A stretch of DNA of 64,000 bases from Paenibacillus pabuli (GTDB lineage: Bacteria > Bacillota > Bacilli > Paenibacillales > Paenibacillaceae). The stretch covers positions 3,782,001 to 3,846,000 of the forward strand of contig NZ_CP073714.1 of the NCBI RefSeq assembly GCF_023101145.1. The letters are read 5' to 3'. The notes beneath the pieces are model-generated. The model made no database searches, was not told the DNA's origin, and was given only the letters and a program-made list of their open reading frames with translations. Within the stretch, counting starts at the first letter, position 1, and the number at the start of each line of letters is the position of its first letter. This document shows positions 17,878 through 25,275 of this stretch, piece after piece. The position numbers and the translations under genes are program-made.

Positions 17878-18144
17878 GTGAGAACACATGAATTTATGAT
17901 TCACTCTGATTTCCACCGGGATGATCTGATGTCTGTATCTTCTCAAGCATCGCGTTTTGCATCGGATATTTCATTATCATTTACGGATGCAAATCATGAA
18001 CATCGTGTAGATGTCAAAAGCCTGCTCGGCATGGCACTTCTCCCCATTCGACATGGCAGCGTGGTGAGATTGCAGACACGGGGAAGAGATGAACTTGAGG
18101 CGTTGGAATACATGCTTAACGTATTGGAGAAAGGCAGGGCTTGA
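17878..18144 (+). CDS. HPr-like protein with altered active-site loop
   Basis: This 88-residue protein aligns with HPr/Crh over its whole length: helix VSSQASRFASDISLSF, then VDVKSLLGMALLPIRHG, then a C-terminal helix with DELEALEYML. The phospho-acceptor histidine may be kept (H13 in DFHRDD), but the normal GIHARPAT loop is gone: the Arg and Pro after His are replaced by Asp residues. The regulatory serine equivalent to Ser46 is present (S48 in VKSLLG). It is therefore unlikely to be a normal PTS phosphocarrier and could be a Crh-like partner of HPr kinase and CcpA. The start is GTG at 17878 after AAAGGA. It is transcribed alone. Confidence 0.78.
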   Translation: MRTHEFMIHSDFHRDDLMSVSSQASRFASDISLSFTDANHEHRVDVKSLLGMALLPIRHGSVVRLQTRGRDELEALEYMLNVLEKGRA

Positions 18145-18288
18145 ACTCTGAAACCTGTGTAAATCTCAGTGAATTGTAAAATATTTATCGTTTGTTCAAT
18201 TCCGGCTGGTACTTTGTCCAAAAAAAGAGTATAATAAAATTTAGTTCTATTCAAGGAAGTACCCATATTAAAGGAGTGTAAATAGATT

Positions 18289-18537
18289 ATGCCAAAAGCT
18301 GACATCCATCCAAAGACACAAACTGTAATTTTCTTCGATGCAAGTGCAGATTACAAATTCTTGAGTTCTTCAACTAAATTCTCGAACGAAACAATGGAAT
18401 GGGAAGATGGTAACACTTACCCAGTAATCCGTGTGGACACTAGCTCTGCATCCCACCCATTCTTCACAGGTAAACAAAGAAACGTGGACATCGGTGGTCG
18501 TGTTGATAAATTTAACCGTAAATACAACATCAAATAG
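18289..18537 (+). CDS. rpmE2: 50S ribosomal protein L31, type B (zinc-independent)
   Basis: This 82-residue protein is L31 type B, with [19 protein letters not shown] at the start, [11 protein letters not shown] and [11 protein letters not shown] at the end. It contains no cysteine, so it lacks the zinc site of type A L31. In Bacillus the equivalent YtiA is induced when zinc is scarce. Here no convincing Zur box was found upstream, unlike the rpmG and znu genes, so it may be constitutive. An AAAGGAGTG site precedes the ATG, a TATAAT box lies at 18230-18235, and a strong terminator follows. Confidence 0.95.
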   Translation: MPKADIHPKTQTVIFFDASADYKFLSSSTKFSNETMEWEDGNTYPVIRVDTSSASHPFFTGKQRNVDIGGRVDKFNRKYNIK

Positions 18538-18554
18538 TTTGTCCAACCATTACA

Positions 18555-18588
18555 AAAAAACCTCAGGATCAATCCTGAGGTTTTTTTG
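18555..18588 (+). terminator. Rho-independent terminator of rpmE2
   Basis: ACCTCAGGAT and ATCCTGAGGT form a perfect stem with a two-base loop, flanked by A and T runs. It may act in both directions. Confidence 0.92.
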
Positions 18589-18685
18589 TATTCTTCTATA
18601 ATTAATTCAACCAATTATTGCGCTTACAACACATTCGGATGTACACTAGATAACAGAGTCAGACATATTGGAGGAGGAAATAGAG

Positions 18686-18994
18686 ATGAGCAGCATTACA
18701 CACATGGTAACGTTTACACTTTACGCGGGTAAAGATACACCTGAAGCAGAGGCTTTTCTGAAGGAAAGTTCGAATACATTGGCAGTTATTCCTGGTGTAG
18801 AGCAATTTCAGGTTCTGAGACAGGTGAGTGAGAAAAATGAATTTGACTACAGCTTCTCCATGGTTTTCGCCAATCAGGCAGCGTACGATGCATACAATGA
18901 TCATCCGGTTCACCGTCAATATGTAGCAGAACGTTGGGAAAAGGAAGTTAGTCGCTTTCAGGAGATTGATCTCATTCAACACGAAAGTAACTGA
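18686..18994 (+). CDS. Dabb (stress-responsive alpha/beta barrel) domain protein
   Basis: This 102-residue protein matches the Dabb fold: ITHMVTFTLYAGKDTPEAEAFL at the N terminus, a central IPGVEQFQVLRQVS strand, and FSMVFANQAAYDAYNDHPVHRQYV. Such proteins form dimeric ferredoxin-like barrels; most are of unknown function and some act on aromatic or polyketide substrates. The ATG at 18686 follows GGAGGAGG. A TTG at 18668 opens the frame but lies before the ribosome site. It is followed about 160 bases later by an SDR gene in the same direction. Confidence 0.88.
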   Translation: MSSITHMVTFTLYAGKDTPEAEAFLKESSNTLAVIPGVEQFQVLRQVSEKNEFDYSFSMVFANQAAYDAYNDHPVHRQYVAERWEKEVSRFQEIDLIQHESN

Positions 18995-19153
18995 TGAACC
19001 TTTTTGTACAAAATATAAGAACAGCATAAGGTTTCGAAATCGTTTTCTATTTAATTCGATAGATCAATACTTCTAAACTTTGTGTAATCCTTCTTTCATC
19101 ATCGCTAAATTCGGATTCAAAACACATGTGACTTAAAGGGAGGATCTGTGCCT

Positions 19154-19915
19154 ATGAAATTGGATCTTACAGGTAAAACTGCGCTCGTGACTGGTGCAAC
19201 AGGTCAATTGGGAAGAGTCATCGCTCGTACGTTGGCAGACTGTGGTGCTGACCTTGCGCTGCATTACATAAATAATGAAACGAAGGCTAAAGAGCTGCAA
19301 GGCGAGATTGAAGCCATTGGTCGTAAAGCAGTCATTGTTCAGGGTGATATCACGAAGCAGGAAACAGCATTTCGAATGCGGGATACAATTGAGTCCAACC
19401 TCGACCATGTAGATATTGTGGTTGCCAATGCGGTCATCCAATATGCCTGGACAACGGTGCTGGAACAATCACCAGAGGATTATATAAGCCAGTTCGAATC
19501 ATGTGTGATGCAGAGTGTGTATCTTGCCAAAGCATTCATCCCTTATATGAAGGAAGCCAGAGCTGGTCGATTTATTGGTATCAATACGGAATGTGCGATG
19601 CAAAATTTTGCTACCCAGTCTGCATATACGGCTGGGAAACGTGGCATGGATGGTTTGTACCGTGTGCTGGCAAAAGAAGTGGGCGAATATCAGATTACCG
19701 TCAACCAGGTTGCACCTGGATGGACGATTAGTGAGCGCGACCGCAACAGTGACCCGGGACATGATGAAGGTTATATTCAAACGGTACCGCTGAAACGCAG
19801 GGGAGAAGATCAGGAAATTGCTAATGCAGTAGCTTTTTTGGCATCCGACCTGTCCTCTTTTATTACAGGTGCTTATATCCCGGTCAGTGGCGGCAATGTG
19901 ATGCCTGCTATCTAA
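19154..19915 (+). CDS. SDR-family oxidoreductase, catalytic Ser replaced by Thr
   Basis: This 253-residue short-chain dehydrogenase has TGATGQLGRVIA as cofactor motif, VDIVVANAV in place of the NNAG segment, YTAGK as active-site Tyr/Lys, and the C-terminal FITGAYIPVSGGNV. Thirteen residues before the Tyr, where the catalytic Ser normally lies, the sequence reads INTECAMQ, so Thr occupies that position. Activity may be kept or altered. The ATG at 19154 is ten bases from GGGAGG (19138-19143). GTG at 19148 is possible but very close to that site. A terminator follows at 19984. The substrate is unknown. Confidence 0.83.
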   Translation: MKLDLTGKTALVTGATGQLGRVIARTLADCGADLALHYINNETKAKELQGEIEAIGRKAVIVQGDITKQETAFRMRDTIESNLDHVDIVVANAVIQYAWTTVLEQSPEDYISQFESCVMQSVYLAKAFIPYMKEARAGRFIGINTECAMQNFATQSAYTAGKRGMDGLYRVLAKEVGEYQITVNQVAPGWTISERDRNSDPGHDEGYIQTVPLKRRGEDQEIANAVAFLASDLSSFITGAYIPVSGGNVMPAI

Positions 19916-19983
19916 ATTCGTTTATTGATGTGCAGAATTTAGAGTATTAAATGAACAGCAACATAATCCATATTAGAACCAGG

Positions 19984-20023
19984 ATCCGTTTTGTCAGTCC
20001 ATGACAAGCGGATTTTTGTTTTT
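19984..20023 (+). terminator. Rho-independent terminator
   Basis: ATCCG...TTGTCA pairs with TGACAA...CGGAT around a short loop, followed by a T-rich tract, between the SDR gene and the pyruvate oxidase gene. Confidence 0.75.
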
Positions 20024-20146
20024 TAGATATATCCATAAATACATATGGTTTTGTTTCTAATTTCAAAAGATTGGGGTAAAAGAATAGGTATATTCACGTG
20101 GTGGAAAGATAACTCAGAATAAGCGAATAAAGGAGACCGACCTTTC

Positions 20147-21874
20147 ATGAAAAAAACAATTGCAGACGTTCTGGTCGAAGCACTATTGAACGCAGGCATC
20201 AAACGCATCTATGGTATCGTTGGAGACTCCTTGAATGCGGTACTCGATTCCATCCGTCGTTCGGGTAAAATTGAATGGATTCATGTTCGCCATGAGGAAG
20301 TGGCTGCTTTTGCCGCTGGAGCTGATGCTCTAGTGAGCGGAAGTATTGCCGTATGTGCGGGTAGCAGCGGACCAGGAAACATGCACCTGATTAATGGTCT
20401 GTACGACTGTCATCGGAACCGTGTACCGGTACTTGCCATCGCCGCTCATATTCCGAGTGATGAGATCGGGAGTGAGTACTTTCAGGCAACTCATCCAGAG
20501 TATTTGTTTCAGGAATGCAGTCATTATTGCGAGGTTATTACAACAGCCAAACAGATGCCGCGTTCCTTTACGATGGCGCTACAAACCGCAGTCTCCCGTT
20601 CAGGCGTTTCCGTCATCATATTGCCTGGGGATGTCGCGGCTCTGGAAGCTGCTGATCTGCCTGTTCCGGAGCATGTGTATCATGCCACACATCCGGTTGT
20701 ACATCCCTCAGAGCCAGAACTTCGGAAACTGGCAGAATTTCTGAATCAGGACAAAAAAATTACGTTGCTGTGCGGAGCAGGCTGCGCTGGCGCACGGGAA
20801 CCTTTGATGCAGCTCTGTGATCGCTTGAAATCCCCAATGGTTATTGCACTGCGAGGCAAGGAACATCTGGAATACGATAACCCATATTCAGTGGGTCTCA
20901 CGGGATTAATCGGGTATTCCTCCGGCTATCATGCCATGATGGACTGTGATGTGCTTCTGATGCTGGGGACAGATTTTCCGTATCGTCAATTTTTCCCGGA
21001 AGATGCGATTGTACTCCAAGTGGATATTCAGTCTTCACACCTTGGCCGCCGTACAAAGCTCGATTACGGAGTGTGCGGAGACGTGAAAGCTACGCTTGAA
21101 GCATTGTTACCTTATCTGACGGTAGAGCATAGCGACAAACATTTGCATAAAAGTGTAGAACGTTACGAGAAAGTTCGTAAAGAATTGGATGAGCTTGCCG
21201 TAGGAAAACCTGGAAAAACGCCAATTCATCCACAATATCTAACCAAGGTCATCAGTGATGCTGCAGCGGAAAATGCGATCTTTACCTGCGATGTAGGTAC
21301 ACCTACGGTATGGGCTGCTCGCTACATTAAAATGAGCCGCAATCGCCGTTTGCTGGGTTCATTTAATCATGGCACCATGGCGAATGCTCTTCCACAGGCG
21401 ATTGGTGCACAAGTGTCAAATCCGGGAAGACAAGTGATCTCCTTATCCGGTGATGGCGGCATTGCCATGCTGATGGGTGATCTTCTGACGCTTAAACAGC
21501 ATAACCTTCCGATTAAAGTTGTCGTGTTTAACAACGGTGCACTCAGTTTTGTTGAACTGGAGATGAAAGCTGCGGGGTTACTTGAATCGGGTACCGAGCT
21601 TGTAAATCCCAACTTTGCCATGGTAGCCCAAGCGATGGGCCTGGAGGGAATACGGGTTGAAGATCCGGCTGATCTGGAAGAGGCTGTAGAGCGTGCATTA
21701 CAGCATGAGGGTCCTGTTCTGATTGATGTTGTGGTGAATCGACAAGAACTGTCCCTTCCTCCGAAGATTAATATAAAACAGGCCGAAGGCTTCACCTTAT
21801 GGATGATGAAGGCGGTACTGAATGGACGTGGCGATGAGCTTATTGAGCTGGCCAAAACCAATTTGCTAAGATAG
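20147..21874 (+). CDS. poxB: Pyruvate oxidase, PoxB type
   Basis: This 575-residue thiamine diphosphate enzyme is strongly similar to E. coli PoxB: GIVGDSLNAVLDS, RHEEVAAFAAGADA with the catalytic Glu, AGSSGPGNMHLINGLYDCHRN, FTCDVGTPTVWAARY, and the ThDP motif GDGGIAMLMGD followed by NNGALSF. The C-terminal region GRGDELIELAKTNLLR matches the membrane-binding tail of PoxB. It would decarboxylate pyruvate to acetate and pass electrons to quinone, in contrast to peroxide-forming lactobacillar oxidases. The ATG lies 7-8 bases after AAAGGAG. It is monocistronic, between a terminator and a long non-coding stretch. Bacillus YdaP is a general-stress relative. Confidence 0.92.
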   Translation: MKKTIADVLVEALLNAGIKRIYGIVGDSLNAVLDSIRRSGKIEWIHVRHEEVAAFAAGADALVSGSIAVCAGSSGPGNMHLINGLYDCHRNRVPVLAIAAHIPSDEIGSEYFQATHPEYLFQECSHYCEVITTAKQMPRSFTMALQTAVSRSGVSVIILPGDVAALEAADLPVPEHVYHATHPVVHPSEPELRKLAEFLNQDKKITLLCGAGCAGAREPLMQLCDRLKSPMVIALRGKEHLEYDNPYSVGLTGLIGYSSGYHAMMDCDVLLMLGTDFPYRQFFPEDAIVLQVDIQSSHLGRRTKLDYGVCGDVKATLEALLPYLTVEHSDKHLHKSVERYEKVRKELDELAVGKPGKTPIHPQYLTKVISDAAAENAIFTCDVGTPTVWAARYIKMSRNRRLLGSFNHGTMANALPQAIGAQVSNPGRQVISLSGDGGIAMLMGDLLTLKQHNLPIKVVVFNNGALSFVELEMKAAGLLESGTELVNPNFAMVAQAMGLEGIRVEDPADLEEAVERALQHEGPVLIDVVVNRQELSLPPKINIKQAEGFTLWMMKAVLNGRGDELIELAKTNLLR

Positions 21875-22219
21875 ATCTTACGCGTGCTCACATTTGCTTA
21901 GTTATCGTACCATGTTGAACAGTCGATATGGTTAGATAATGTATGAAATTAAACTGTACATCTCACCAATAAGAAGGGGAGCACTAGAGACTTTTACTAA
22001 GAAGTTCTCCTTCTTGAGATGTCTACTATGTGATGAAAATTATAGCATGTAGTCATATGGATGATTTGTCTTTGAGTCGTAACTCCATTAAAATAGGTAA
22101 AGTCAGGAAGGTTTTAAGTCCTTTTTCAAACTACATATGTCGCATTCCGATGTAATACTGCTTCATATCAAATTAACCGATCCGATGACAGATGACAAAC
22201 ACACATGGAGGAGATCAGA
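21875..22219. other. 345-base non-coding stretch with a long hairpin
   Basis: No gene was found between poxB and the SDR gene. The only structure seen is an imperfect inverted repeat at 21958-22022: ACATCTCA (21958-21965) pairs with TGAGATGT (22015-22022), and inside it AAGAAGG pairs with CCTTCTT. There is no T tract on either side, so it is not an ordinary terminator. Confidence 0.6.
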
Positions 22220-22975
22220 ATGAGTCACAAAGGAAAAGTAGCAATTATCACTGGAGCAGGAAGTGGATTGGGACAAGCGACCGCACTGAAGCTGGCTGAG
22301 AAGGGCGCATCTATTGTGGTCGTTGATCTCGTGGCAGAGACGGGGTTGGAAACTGTAAAACAGATTGAGAAGCTGGGTGGTAAAGCGATTTTTGTACAAA
22401 CGGATGTAAGCAAGGCGAACGAGGTAGAAAATTATGTGAACAAAACGATTGAGGAATTTGGTCGAATCGACATGTTCTTCAATAATGCCGGAATCGCTGG
22501 TCCTGGTGTCAAATTAATTGAACATACTATTGAACAGTTTGACCAAATCATTGATATTAACCTGAGAAGTGTATTTTACGGATTAAAATATGTGATTACC
22601 GAAATGCTCAAAACAGGTGGTGGTTCGATTGTCAATACAGCATCTACAGCAGGTATCGTGGGTGTTCAAGCAGTCGCGCCGTATGCAGCAACGAAGCATG
22701 GCGTAGTTGGACTGACACGTACAGCGGCCATTGAGTATGGTAAAGATAACATTCGTGTGAATGCCATTGCACCAGGTACGATTGAAACTCCAATGGTAGT
22801 TCAGTTCGGGAAGGATAATCCTGAAGTATTCAAAGCGACCCTTGACAGCATTCCATCCGGTCGTCTCGGTAAGCCTGAAGAGATTGCGAATCTGGTATCC
22901 TTCCTGCTGGGAGACGAAGCTCCTTATATTAATGGTGCTGTTTATCCCATTGATGGTGCTGTAACTGCACAATAA
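22220..22975 (+). CDS. SDR-family oxidoreductase
   Basis: This 251-residue classical short-chain dehydrogenase has every expected motif: TGAGSGLGQATA for NAD(P), FFNNAGIAGPG, catalytic Ser in NTASTAGIVG, YAATKHG, and APGTIETPMV. An acidic residue (Asp in VVVDLVAE) at the end of the second strand suggests NAD preference. The ATG at 22220 is six bases after GGAGGAG; a longer frame from 22205 begins inside that site. It is a single gene, ended by a terminator. It resembles glucose or cyclopentanol dehydrogenase-type enzymes, but no substrate can be deduced. Confidence 0.88.
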   Translation: MSHKGKVAIITGAGSGLGQATALKLAEKGASIVVVDLVAETGLETVKQIEKLGGKAIFVQTDVSKANEVENYVNKTIEEFGRIDMFFNNAGIAGPGVKLIEHTIEQFDQIIDINLRSVFYGLKYVITEMLKTGGGSIVNTASTAGIVGVQAVAPYAATKHGVVGLTRTAAIEYGKDNIRVNAIAPGTIETPMVVQFGKDNPEVFKATLDSIPSGRLGKPEEIANLVSFLLGDEAPYINGAVYPIDGAVTAQ

Positions 22976-22996
22976 GGCATCCATTAGACTGAATAA

Positions 22997-23037
22997 GAAA
23001 GAGAGGCAACTGTAATGTTACAGTGCCTCTCTTTTTG
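22997..23037 (+). terminator. Rho-independent terminator
   Basis: AGAGAGGCA-ACTGTAA pairs with TTACAGT-GCCTCTCT, followed by five T. It lies between convergent SDR and MFS genes. Confidence 0.9.
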
Positions 23038-23080
23038 CGTGTTATCATTTTTATTCTTGAGAGTTTAAGCTTAAGCTCCA

Positions 23081-24262
23081 TCATGCCACATTGGAAGATT
23101 CGCTCTGTACTGTTGTGGCATTTGCCGGACGATAGGTAAGAATGATGATGATCATTGCAATCAACACCACTACTGCTCCAATCCAGGTGATGGATGACAA
23201 AGAAACTGCGCTGACGGCGATTCCCCCGATGCCGGCTCCGGCAGCCATGGCCAGTTGCATAACAGAACTGTTCAGACTCAACATAATTCCGGACGATTCC
23301 GGAGCCATTGTAACTAGATTATATTGCTGTGTTGGGCCGGAAGACCAGGCGGCGAAGGACCATAGAATCAACACAATGAAGATGGCCACACTTGAATGAG
23401 CCGTGATATTCAGCATCAGCAGACTTACGATATGCAGGGCCATTCCAAGGATGAGTGTTCGCTTTACTCCCATACGATCGGCGCTGTATCCTCCTGATTT
23501 GGAACCAATCAGACTTGCGATACCAAAAGCCAGCAAGGCTGAACTTAACAACGTTTCGCCCATGCCTGCGACAGATACCAGATAAGGTGAAATGTAGGTA
23601 TACGCAATGGAATAGCCTCCTAACCAGAAAAAGCTGACAAGCAGCGCAAATCCAATACGAGGTTGTTTAAGCAGGGCCAATTGTTTTTTCAAAGGAACCG
23701 GTGTTTCCCCTTCAGATGGTGGGATCGTAGATGCGATAACAACCATGGCGATCAAACCCAAAATCGCAATACCTGCAAAAATCAGTTTCCAATCCCAAGC
23801 TGCAGCAATCATTCTTCCCAGTGGAACGCCTACGATCAGGGATGCGGTAAATCCGGTAATGACTGTTGCAATGGAGCTGGCCTGTTTGCCTGCGGGCGCT
23901 ATTTTGGCAGCAACTGTCAAGGCTGTAACTACGACAACTCCGGCTCCTAACGCCATGAGGACTCGTGCAGCGATAAAGAGCCCATATCCAGGCAGCAGGT
24001 AAGCCAAGATGTTACCAACGACAAAAATCCCCAGAAAGTAGAGCAGTAACTTACGTCGATCCATTCGAGAAGTTAAGGCAATGATGATGGGCGTACCCAG
24101 TGCATAAACGAGTGAAAAAATGGTAATCAGCTGTCCTGCAGCAATCAATGATATATTCATGGTGTCCGAAATTCGATCCAGAATGCCCGCAATAACATAT
24201 TCGGAGGTCCCTACAAGAAAGCTGACCAAGGCCAGGACATAGATTTTCCATGTGTTAGACAT
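23081..24262 (-). CDS. MFS efflux transporter, AraJ/YdhP-like
   Basis: This 393-residue protein has twelve predicted membrane helices and the drug-proton antiporter-type features LVGTSEYVIAGILDRIS in helix 1, a loop 2-3 motif TSRMDRRKLLL, and a helix 5 motif GFTASLIVGVPLGRMIAAAWDWK. Relatives (AraJ, YdhP, PbuE) export sugars, purine analogues or drugs. It is transcribed from the same strand as the ArsR-type gene upstream, separated by a region with TTTC/GAAA inverted repeats that probably bind that regulator. The ATG has AGAGGTA upstream. The substrate is not known. Confidence 0.88.
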   Translation of the reverse strand: MSNTWKIYVLALVSFLVGTSEYVIAGILDRISDTMNISLIAAGQLITIFSLVYALGTPIIIALTSRMDRRKLLLYFLGIFVVGNILAYLLPGYGLFIAARVLMALGAGVVVVTALTVAAKIAPAGKQASSIATVITGFTASLIVGVPLGRMIAAAWDWKLIFAGIAILGLIAMVVIASTIPPSEGETPVPLKKQLALLKQPRIGFALLVSFFWLGGYSIAYTYISPYLVSVAGMGETLLSSALLAFGIASLIGSKSGGYSADRMGVKRTLILGMALHIVSLLMLNITAHSSVAIFIVLILWSFAAWSSGPTQQYNLVTMAPESSGIMLSLNSSVMQLAMAAGAGIGGIAVSAVSLSSITWIGAVVVLIAMIIIILTYRPANATTVQSESSNVA

Positions 24263-24293
24263 AAGTATATACCTCTTTCTGATTTAAATTATT

Positions 24294-24309
24294 ATATTTC
24301 TGGAAATAT
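24294..24309. promoter_or_regulatory. Inverted repeat upstream of the MFS gene, candidate ArsR operator
   Basis: ATATTTC and GAAATAT form a perfect inverted repeat with a two-base spacer, 32 bases upstream of the transporter start. Related TTTC...GAAA elements occur at 24406-24423 and at 24751-24774. Confidence 0.5.
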
Positions 24310-24405
24310 GGAAATAAAGACGAGAGAGCCGGATCGAGAAATAAAAAAACCAATTCACCCGTACGGTCCATATTAATCTCTCCATACAGTGAAAATATTT
24401 TTATG

Positions 24406-24423
24406 TTTCTAGTATTATAGAAA
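24406..24423. promoter_or_regulatory. Inverted repeat after the ArsR-type gene
   Basis: TTTCTA and TAGAAA face each other across six bases, just after the end of the ArsR-type gene on the path to the transporter gene. It shares the TTTC/GAAA pattern with the two neighbouring sites. Confidence 0.4.
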
Positions 24424-24438
24424 TATAAAACAAAATTT

Positions 24439-24723
24439 TTATTTATCCAACAGATAAGGAGCAACTCTCTGTACAGTATCCGTATTCAGACTGTAGTAAA
24501 TATAAGTACCTTTCTTTTGTGATGTTAACAAACCACAATCGGATAGCTGCTTCAAGTGATGTGATAAAGTGGAGAGCGCTACCGTTACAAGCCGATTTTC
24601 CAAATCAGCAGGACACAGATTGCTTTCACCCGAAAGGATCTGAATGATCTTGTATCGCGTTTGTTCACCCAGAGCTTTATGAATTTTGACGGCCTGTTCA
24701 GTATCAATCGGATTGGATTGCAT
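24439..24723 (-). CDS. ArsR-family regulator of the MFS gene
   Basis: This 94-residue winged-helix repressor has LGEQTRYKIIQILSGE at the start, the recognition region VALSTLSHHLKQLSDCGLLTSQKKGTYIYYSL, and Cys residues in NLCPADLE and SDCGLL. The ATG at 24723 is preceded by AAAGGA; a TTG one codon upstream was not used. It lies 176 bases upstream of the MFS gene on the same strand. A TTATTTC...GAAATAA repeat lies 28 bases before its start, fitting autoregulation. The inducer is unknown, and the two cysteines are not in the classic metal-site arrangement. Confidence 0.83.
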   Translation of the reverse strand: MQSNPIDTEQAVKIHKALGEQTRYKIIQILSGESNLCPADLENRLVTVALSTLSHHLKQLSDCGLLTSQKKGTYIYYSLNTDTVQRVAPYLLDK

Positions 24724-24750
24724 CAAAATCGGTCCTTTCGTCTTTATTTC

Positions 24751-24774
24751 TTATTTCCATAAATATTGAAATAA
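24751..24774. promoter_or_regulatory. Inverted repeat upstream of the ArsR-type gene, candidate operator
   Basis: TTATTTC (24751-24757) and GAAATAA (24768-24774) are perfect inverted repeats separated by ten bases. The position suits an autoregulatory operator. Confidence 0.55.
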
Positions 24775-24891
24775 CTTTATCATACCTTTTGAAAAAAGTA
24801 AACTCCCCACGAAGATCGTTGTTTCCAGTCGAACATGAATCAACTGAAAACAAAAAACTTGGCAGGAAGTTGGGAAGACTATCAACACTAA

Positions 24892-25236
24892 TTATAGGCG
24901 TTCAAGATACTCGACATATTCTTTGGCATCTTTCAACGACAGGTTTCTCGCTTCACGAGCCTTTTTGATTGCAATTATTTTCTTGCCTTGGTGTGCAAGT
25001 GCCTGCAATTCTTTATCCAGTTCAGTCAGCTCAGCCTGTGACGGTGGAGGTGGAGACATATTCACTGAAGAAGCGTTATAACTAAGAGGGGATTGTGCGG
25101 TACGTCCTGAGCCATTTTCCAGACGTTCAACATCCCTTTTCAATTCATTCAACTGTGTCTGCAAGCTGATGACGCGAACCAATAAGATGAGAATAAGAAA
25201 TAATAAAATGACTAAAACAATGGTGTTGATTTCCAT
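24892..25236 (-). CDS. Membrane-anchored protein with ribosomal L7/L12 C-terminal-like domain
   Basis: This 114-residue protein has an N-terminal membrane helix (VLVILLFLILILLVRVI), a short coiled coil (LQTQLNELKRDVERLE), a Pro-rich linker with MSPPPPSQAE, and a C-terminal segment KKIIAIKKAREARNLSLKDAKEYVEYLE. That segment follows the pattern of the L7/L12 C-terminal domain (KIxVIKxVREITGLGLKEAKxLVE). It is not a ribosomal L12, because the dimerisation domain is missing and the protein is membrane-bound. Similar small proteins occur in Firmicutes without known function. It lies between the ArsR and P450 genes on the minus strand, with GAGGC upstream of the ATG. Confidence 0.78.
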   Translation of the reverse strand: MEINTIVLVILLFLILILLVRVISLQTQLNELKRDVERLENGSGRTAQSPLSYNASSVNMSPPPPSQAELTELDKELQALAHQGKKIIAIKKAREARNLSLKDAKEYVEYLERL

Positions 25237-25275
25237 CCAGTAAGATGCCTCGCTTTCCTTGCTTCAAATGCATAT

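Noticed and set aside
18165..18215. Possible Zur box upstream of rpmE2
   Set aside because: The best segment, around GTAAAATATTTAT, matches the 15-base consensus at too few positions, unlike the two near-consensus sites upstream of rpmG and znuC.
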